Shown here: one piece after another, positions 59,774-64,000 of the stretch
Layout: the number at the start of each line of letters is the position of its first letter
How positions within the stretch are numbered: the first letter of the stretch is position 1
Source: Aegilops tauschii subsp. strangulata
Taxonomy: Eukaryota; Streptophyta; Magnoliopsida; Poales; Poaceae
DNA length: 64,000 nucleotides
Assembly (NCBI RefSeq): GCF_002575655.3
Contig: NC_053040.3
Coordinates: forward strand, 356,684,267-356,748,266
Direction: 5' to 3'
The notes under the pieces: model-generated
What the model was told of the DNA's origin: nothing
The model's input: the letters and a program-made list of their open reading frames with translations, nothing else
Databases searched by the model: none
Made by a program: the position numbers and the translations under genes

Positions 59774-60141
59774 GGTATGTTTGGTTTGTGACCAAGGTTG
59801 CCCCATCAAAGCATTGGGTAGCCAAAATTTTGGTTGAGGTATTGGTTGCCCATGATTTGGCCGACATTGGCAAGAAAAATGAACTAGAGTTGGCTAGAGT
59901 TCATTGGCATGCCAAAGAAATGGCAACCATCCAAACAAAGACCAATCTTTGGGTCATGACCGAAATTTTGGTTGAGGTATTGATTGCCCATGATTTGGCG
60001 GACATTAGCAAGAAAAATGAACTAGAGTTGGCTAGAGTGCATTGGCATGCCAAAAAATGGCAACCATCCAAACAAAGACCAATCTTTGGGTCATGACCAA
60101 AATTTTGGTAAGGTGCACTTTGGCCACAATCCAAACACACC
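59774..60141. mobile_element. TIR element with internal 138-bp duplication, flanked by CCAAC
   Basis: The ends GGTATGTTTGG and CCAAACACACC are inverted repeats with one mismatch, and CCAAC lies directly outside both (59769-59773, 60142-60146). Inside, a unit beginning near AAATTTTGGTTGAGGTATTG is repeated at 59825 and 59963, with a third partial start at 60100. No transposase is encoded, so it is a MITE-type element; superfamily not assigned. Confidence 0.6.
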
Positions 60142-60571
60142 CCAACACCCGGCTCGTCGAGGATGCACGGGGCGCCACGACACGTCCGCGGAGTGGTGTA
60201 GCGCGGCCAACTGCATCCTCTGGACCTGAGACCATGCCGGGTCGTCTTGCTTTTTCAATGACATGCGGGGATCGCATGTGAGCAAAGGGCATCTCCAACG
60301 TTGCCACGACCGCAGCTGACTACCCAGCACACCAAAACCCTCGTCCCTCCCGCCGTCGCGCGGTGCGTTCCCAGCCGGCGCTAGCTGCCCGCATTCATGC
60401 CGTCCGTTCGTATGTCGTCGTTAAGAGGCTCGGTGCCCGAGGAACCAACTCCGGCGACTTAATGACGCACCCGGACGCTTGGCCTCACCGGAATGCGCTA
60501 CTTAAAGCGGCAACACCCAGCTAACCTCCACACCATAGCGCATCGTCCTCCTACCTGGCACCACATCCGCC
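60142..60571. other. Spacer / 5' flank of a small gene fragment
   Basis: GC-rich. Contains a TATA-like TACTTAAAGC near 60499 about 70 bp before the ATG of the next entry. Confidence 0.4.
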
Positions 60572-60808
60572 ATGACCGCAAGTGCGAACGCTCTGCGGGA
60601 GAGCTTATCTTCGGGGATGAAGCTCGAGGTCGCCGCCCTCGCTCAAGTCGCCTCTCGCGACGCAATAGCGGCGTAGCCAGACGCGGACGCGACCGCACAA
60701 GCGGTGGCCACGCTGGCGGCCGACGACGGGAGCACCGTCAGCCACGCGTCCTACTTGCCGCCGTCCAACGTCCGGCACCGCCGAGGTCGGGGACTCCTCC
60801 GAGGATGA
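60572..60808 (+). pseudogene. Unknown gene fragment with in-frame stop
   Basis: From the ATG at 60572 the frame gives MTASANALRESLSSGMKLEV and continues A-rich to TAG at 60674, then stays open to TGA at 60806 (QAVATLAADDG). High GC and alanine-rich codon use fit a grass gene, but no family is recognised. Confidence 0.35.
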
Positions 60809-61101
60809 GTAGGGCATGGGAGGCGGCAGGGCATGGTGTGCCAACTGGCCGGTCCGTATCCCGTGTTCTACTCTTCCTCGCAGGAGACCGCACCTTCACT
60901 TCACGGGTCTTGAACCCCGCCCCCGTACATAGAGATCGCAGATGGAGGACGTCGGTCGCCGCCGTAGAATAGGTTTAGGGTCGGGTTTCTTTTATTTTTC
61001 TGTCCTGTAAAAGTTCGAAATGTAATGAAAATCTGCCGTGTTTGCATTAATCTCGGCCGGTGTATATGAACTTTCACAATAATATACATATTGTAGGAGT
61101 A
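60809..61101. other. Spacer
   Basis: Nothing recognised; AT-rich towards the Helitron end. Confidence 0.5.
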
Positions 61102-61310
61102 CTAGCAAGATGCCCGTGCGTTGCACGGAAGATCAAGATCTTGTGGGAGAAAAGGATGAATGAGGGAAAGCCTTATCTGCAAATGTGGAGAGGAGTGTGG
61201 GTAAATTGTCATAGTTTCCTTCCTATCCATTAGATATAGATCGGACGGCCTATATTGCAGGATGACAGGCACACCATCATCACCAACTCTGCTTTTTATT
61301 GAACCGAGAC
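61102..61310 (-). mobile_element. Helitron 3' end (right copy, inverted)
   Basis: Read on the minus strand it ends with a perfect hairpin (CCGTGC, loop AAC, GCACGG; plus-strand 61114-61128), then GGCATCTTG, CTAG and T. It is inverted relative to 54094-54316 with about 210 bp of similarity. Confidence 0.7.
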
Positions 61311-61794
61311 AAATCTAACATGCGAAGTAAAATAAACACATAGGGTCTATACATACAAAAATTATCTTAGGCACTCCAATAGTACCTCCACTACACATTC
61401 ACGCATTTCACATCTTTCTACATCTACGGGAACCTACGAAAGGGTTAACGTAAATTGCCTCTCTCTCTCCTCCCCTGATTTTCATTGTGGTAGGCCCCTC
61501 CCTCCCCCCAATCTACAATCAACAGCTCACACATTTCACATTACGTTAATTACGTAACTGGGATTACGTAGGTGTAGCATTACTCGTCCTAAAAAACCCA
61601 ACTAAGCCAACCTCCCAGCATATCGCGCGGGAAAAGACCCGACCGCGCCGTTTTAGTCGGGATTACTAGATTACTAGTAGTAGTATCGATGGATCGCGCG
61701 AAGGAACAAATTTTTTTTTGAGGGGGCGAAGCACCTAGTTTAAAAGGAAAAAAGGCGGTACACTCACAGCACTCCTGTCGCGGTCGCATTGCAC
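61311..61794. other. Upstream region of the TNP2 gene
   Basis: Non-coding. Contains pieces also found at 53370-55910 (TAGGCCCC...TTTCACATT, TTACGTAACTGGGATTACG) and a run of T at 61711-61719. Confidence 0.5.
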
Positions 61795-62250
61795 CCCACA
61801 CATGTTCGGTCCTGCACACGGCTCACGCAAACGGAACGCGCTTCGGCTTGCCTCTTCACTGACATGTGGGACTACACTTGGAGAAACCAACCATGCGCCA
61901 AACTCCCCCCACCCACCGCGCGAAAATCCTCCCCCCCCCCCACACCCAAAAATTCCCCCCAAATCCGATTCAACCGCCCTTCGGCCAACTAGCCAATAAT
62001 ATTCCCCCAACCCCCCTCCCCCCTGTCCCCCTCCAATCCATTCATTCCGCCAAAGCCGCCCTCCCCGCCGCACCGATACGTCGGTGCCGCGGTTCCGCGA
62101 TCCTCTCGCTCCCACAGTACGCTCTCGTAGACTGCAGTCCTCTAGCCACGCCGCCACCTCCGGCTACGTTCTTGTGGAGGCGCACGGCCGTCAGCGCCGC
62201 CACCGCTGGCGACGTTCGTGTGGAGACGCACGGCGGTCAGCTTCTCCCAC
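61795..62250 (+). promoter_or_regulatory. GC-rich leader / probable untranslated first exon of the TNP2 gene
   Basis: CpG- and C-rich sequence with an imperfect internal duplication (GACGTTCGTGTGGAG...CACGGC unit, 62165-62250) and a candidate donor CCACG|GTACGC near 62251. No protein recognised. The next 500 bp look like an intron ending TCTAACAG at 62794. Confidence 0.5.
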
Positions 62251-62794
62251 GGTACGCGCATTCTAGATTGAGGCCCCGTTCATGTCGGTGTAGCGGTGAA
62301 TGTTAGCTGATAGACGCTGGTAATCTCACTGTTTGCCGAAGTAGTTTACTGTCAATATGCTCTGCTTAAGAAGCTTCCTTGCCCTGTTCTACACTCAATC
62401 TGCTTAGCTGAGATGGCATGCCAAGGCCGATTAGTTGCTAAAATATCCTGCCATATATTTATTGTGACGTAGATTGCCATGGTCTAGTAGCCAATCTGTT
62501 AGGTGAAATAGCTCTACACCATTTTATACTCGATCTTTGTTGCTGCGATGGCCTTCGATAGTTCGATGGCTGTGTGCTCGGCCTTATTGAGTGCTGAAAC
62601 AGCCTGCCATAATTTGGCACTCAAATCTGTTTGCTGAATTAGCTTTACATATATTTCGTTACTTAGATCTGCTCGTCCAAATATCTTGCCATAGCTTTAG
62701 ACATCGACCTAGGTATTTTTTCTGGACTTCATAAAAAAGCATATATGTTTTTCCTGTAATCTCTAGTAGAAGAACTAATTTGTATGTCTAACAG
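62251..62794 (+). other. Probable first intron of the TNP2 gene
   Basis: AT-rich, no frame, acceptor TATGTCTAACAG directly before the ATG at 62795. Confidence 0.55.
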
Positions 62795-64000
62795 ATGGAC
62801 AGGACTTGGATAACTTCTGCTCGAAGATTCTCCGCTGCATATGTCGAGGGGGTTGAAAACTTCATGAACTTTATCAGAGCTGAGTATGGTGGTCCGAAAT
62901 CAGATGTGCTCTGCCCGTGTAGCAGTTGTATGAATTCAGTTACAAGACCCCAGTCAACTGTTCAAAATCATCTACACTTGTATGGGATGTCGGTCACATA
63001 TACTAGGTGGGTTCATCATGGTGAAGCTATGAACGTCAATGTTATTGACTACGTGGAAGCAGCAGATCACCATCTTGATCTGCCTGATGCTCAGGTGGAA
63101 GAGGAGGAGGAGGTGGTGGTGGCGGAGCCAGTGAGTTTGACCAACATTGAAACAATGCTACGAAATGCTCGTGCATTCCATGAACTTTCACCTGCAGAAG
63201 AAAAACGGTGGGCCCGCATGTTGGAACAATGCAACATTGCTGTCACCCGAGGAAATAATCTGTCAGTATTCTCACCTATGGTCACCTTTCTTCAGGTGAA
63301 GACATCTGAGCGGATGACCAACAAATCATTCGATGCGATGTTGGCTGGATGCATCTGAGCTGCCACACACCTACAGTAAAATGAAGAATTTCCTTCGTGC
63401 AGTTGGAATTGGATATGATATGATCCATGTTTGTAAGAATAATTGTGTTCTATTCCGGAAGGATTATGCCAACTTAAGTGAATGCCCGAAATGCAAATCA
63501 TCAAGATGGAAAGATGGCGATGCTGTGAAGAGGATTCCTCATAATATTCTGAGACATTTTCCAATTATACCAAGATTGCAGAGGTTGTTTCATGATGCTG
63601 AAACAAGAGAGGATGTACTGTGGCATTCTAGGAACCAGGAGTACAGAGATCAGAATGTAATGAGCCATCCATCTCATGGTAGTGAGTGGAAAAGCTTCAA
63701 TGATAAACACATTAGACTTGGCTTAGCTTCAGATTGATTTAACCCATTTGGCCACCAGAGCGCCACATATAGCATGTGGCCAGTGCTTGTTATCCCTTAC
63801 AACATGCCTCCAAATGTTTGCACCAAAGAATCAAACTACATGATGGCCTTGCTCATCCCAGGTCCAAAAAGTCCTGGAAAGGATTTTGATTTGTTCATGG
63901 AGCCTCTTGTGGAGGAACTTCAACAGCCATGGAAGGGTGTTCTCACTCGAGACCTATATAGCAGCCCACCAGCTGATTTCTTTCTGCGTGCTGTTATAAT
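62795..64000 (+). pseudogene. TNP2-type CACTA transposase, 5' part, with frameshift and nonsense codon
   Basis: The start MDRTWITSARRFS lies right after a splice acceptor. Residues 1-80 form the transposase-associated domain (C40-P-C42..C45, HL at 59-60, W72, HGE at 75-77). An acidic linker (EEEEEVVVAEP) follows. Near 63340-63350 a deletion changes the frame; the next frame gives ELPHTYSKMKNFL, CKNNCVLFRKDYANLSECPK and a Cys-Lys-containing finger, then LRHFPIIPRLQRLF. At 63735 TGA replaces the glycine of the conserved D-G-FNPFG catalytic-region motif. The frame then continues (ATYSMWPVLVIPYNMPP, LLIPGPKSPGKDFDLFMEPL) to the window end. TNP2 (PF02992) cuts and joins CACTA ends. As it stands the gene cannot make active transposase. 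Confidence 0.9.

Larger units (their letters stand above)
43898..64000. mobile_element. CACTA (En/Spm) DNA transposon, left end and interior; right end outside window
   Basis: The left end starts CACTACAAAAAAAAATAC within element D, preceded by TGT as the candidate 3-bp TSD (43895-43897). Subterminal repeats, a minus-strand PTTA-type gene and a plus-strand TNP2 transposase gene follow, all components of plant CACTA elements. That the TNP2 gene at the window end belongs to the same element is inference. Between them lie about 12 kb of non-coding DNA with other insertions. An alternative is two overlapping or nested CACTA copies. Confidence 0.6.

Noticed and set aside
61795..62306. Separate coding gene upstream of TNP2
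   Set aside because: Three overlapping frames with C-rich low complexity; better explained as untranslated leader.

Overview
The window is nuclear DNA of a large-genome grass, almost certainly a Triticeae species (wheat, Aegilops or barley group). The evidence is the set of transposon families: an Angela/BARE/WIS-type copia LTR, Athila-lineage gypsy elements with TGATACGTCTCC-type LTRs and a tRNA-Asp primer site, a RIRE3-like chromovirus, and a CACTA DNA transposon. I see no host gene that looks intact.

Layout. (1) 1-19273: a minus-strand Ty1-copia element whose 3' LTR is cut by the window edge. A complete minus-strand Ty3-gypsy chromovirus (4715-15596, TSD AACTA) is nested in its gag. (2) 19274-30799: two plus-strand Athila-type elements, A and B, in tandem and sharing one LTR (LTR-internal-LTR-internal). 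The copia element sits inside A's 5' LTR. B is cut short by a deletion joining its protease region to the last bases of an LTR. (3) 30800-31503: low-copy spacer. (4) 31504-40001: a third Athila-type copy, C, inverted relative to A and B, with a truncated 5' LTR. (5) 40088-43897: a plus-strand non-autonomous gypsy-like element, D, encoding one unknown protein, interrupted by (6) a CACTA terminus at 43898.

From 43898 the sequence shows the CACTA end, subterminal GGCCC-rich repeats, and a minus-strand multi-exon PTTA/En-Spm gene (45500-50186) whose 5' half is a tandem array of duplicated exon-intron modules. GC-rich leaders and a long non-coding stretch follow, holding Helitron 3' ends, MITEs, microsatellites and a gene fragment with 31-residue repeats. 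A plus-strand TNP2 transposase gene (62795 to the window end) closes the window. PTTA and TNP2 are divergent and may belong to one CACTA element of more than 20 kb; this is inferred because the right terminus is outside the window.

Insertion order: Athila A, then copia into A, then the chromovirus into the copia; separately, the CACTA into D. The chromovirus is the best preserved: its LTRs are nearly identical and its gag-pol carries only two nonsense codons. Most other coding regions are broken. The least explained items are the ORF upstream of the chromovirus gag (dsRNA-binding-like helix plus coiled coil), the duplicated exon modules of the PTTA gene, the LTR-like segment and duplicated polypurine tract that bracket ORF2 of the Athila copies, and the unknown protein of element D.
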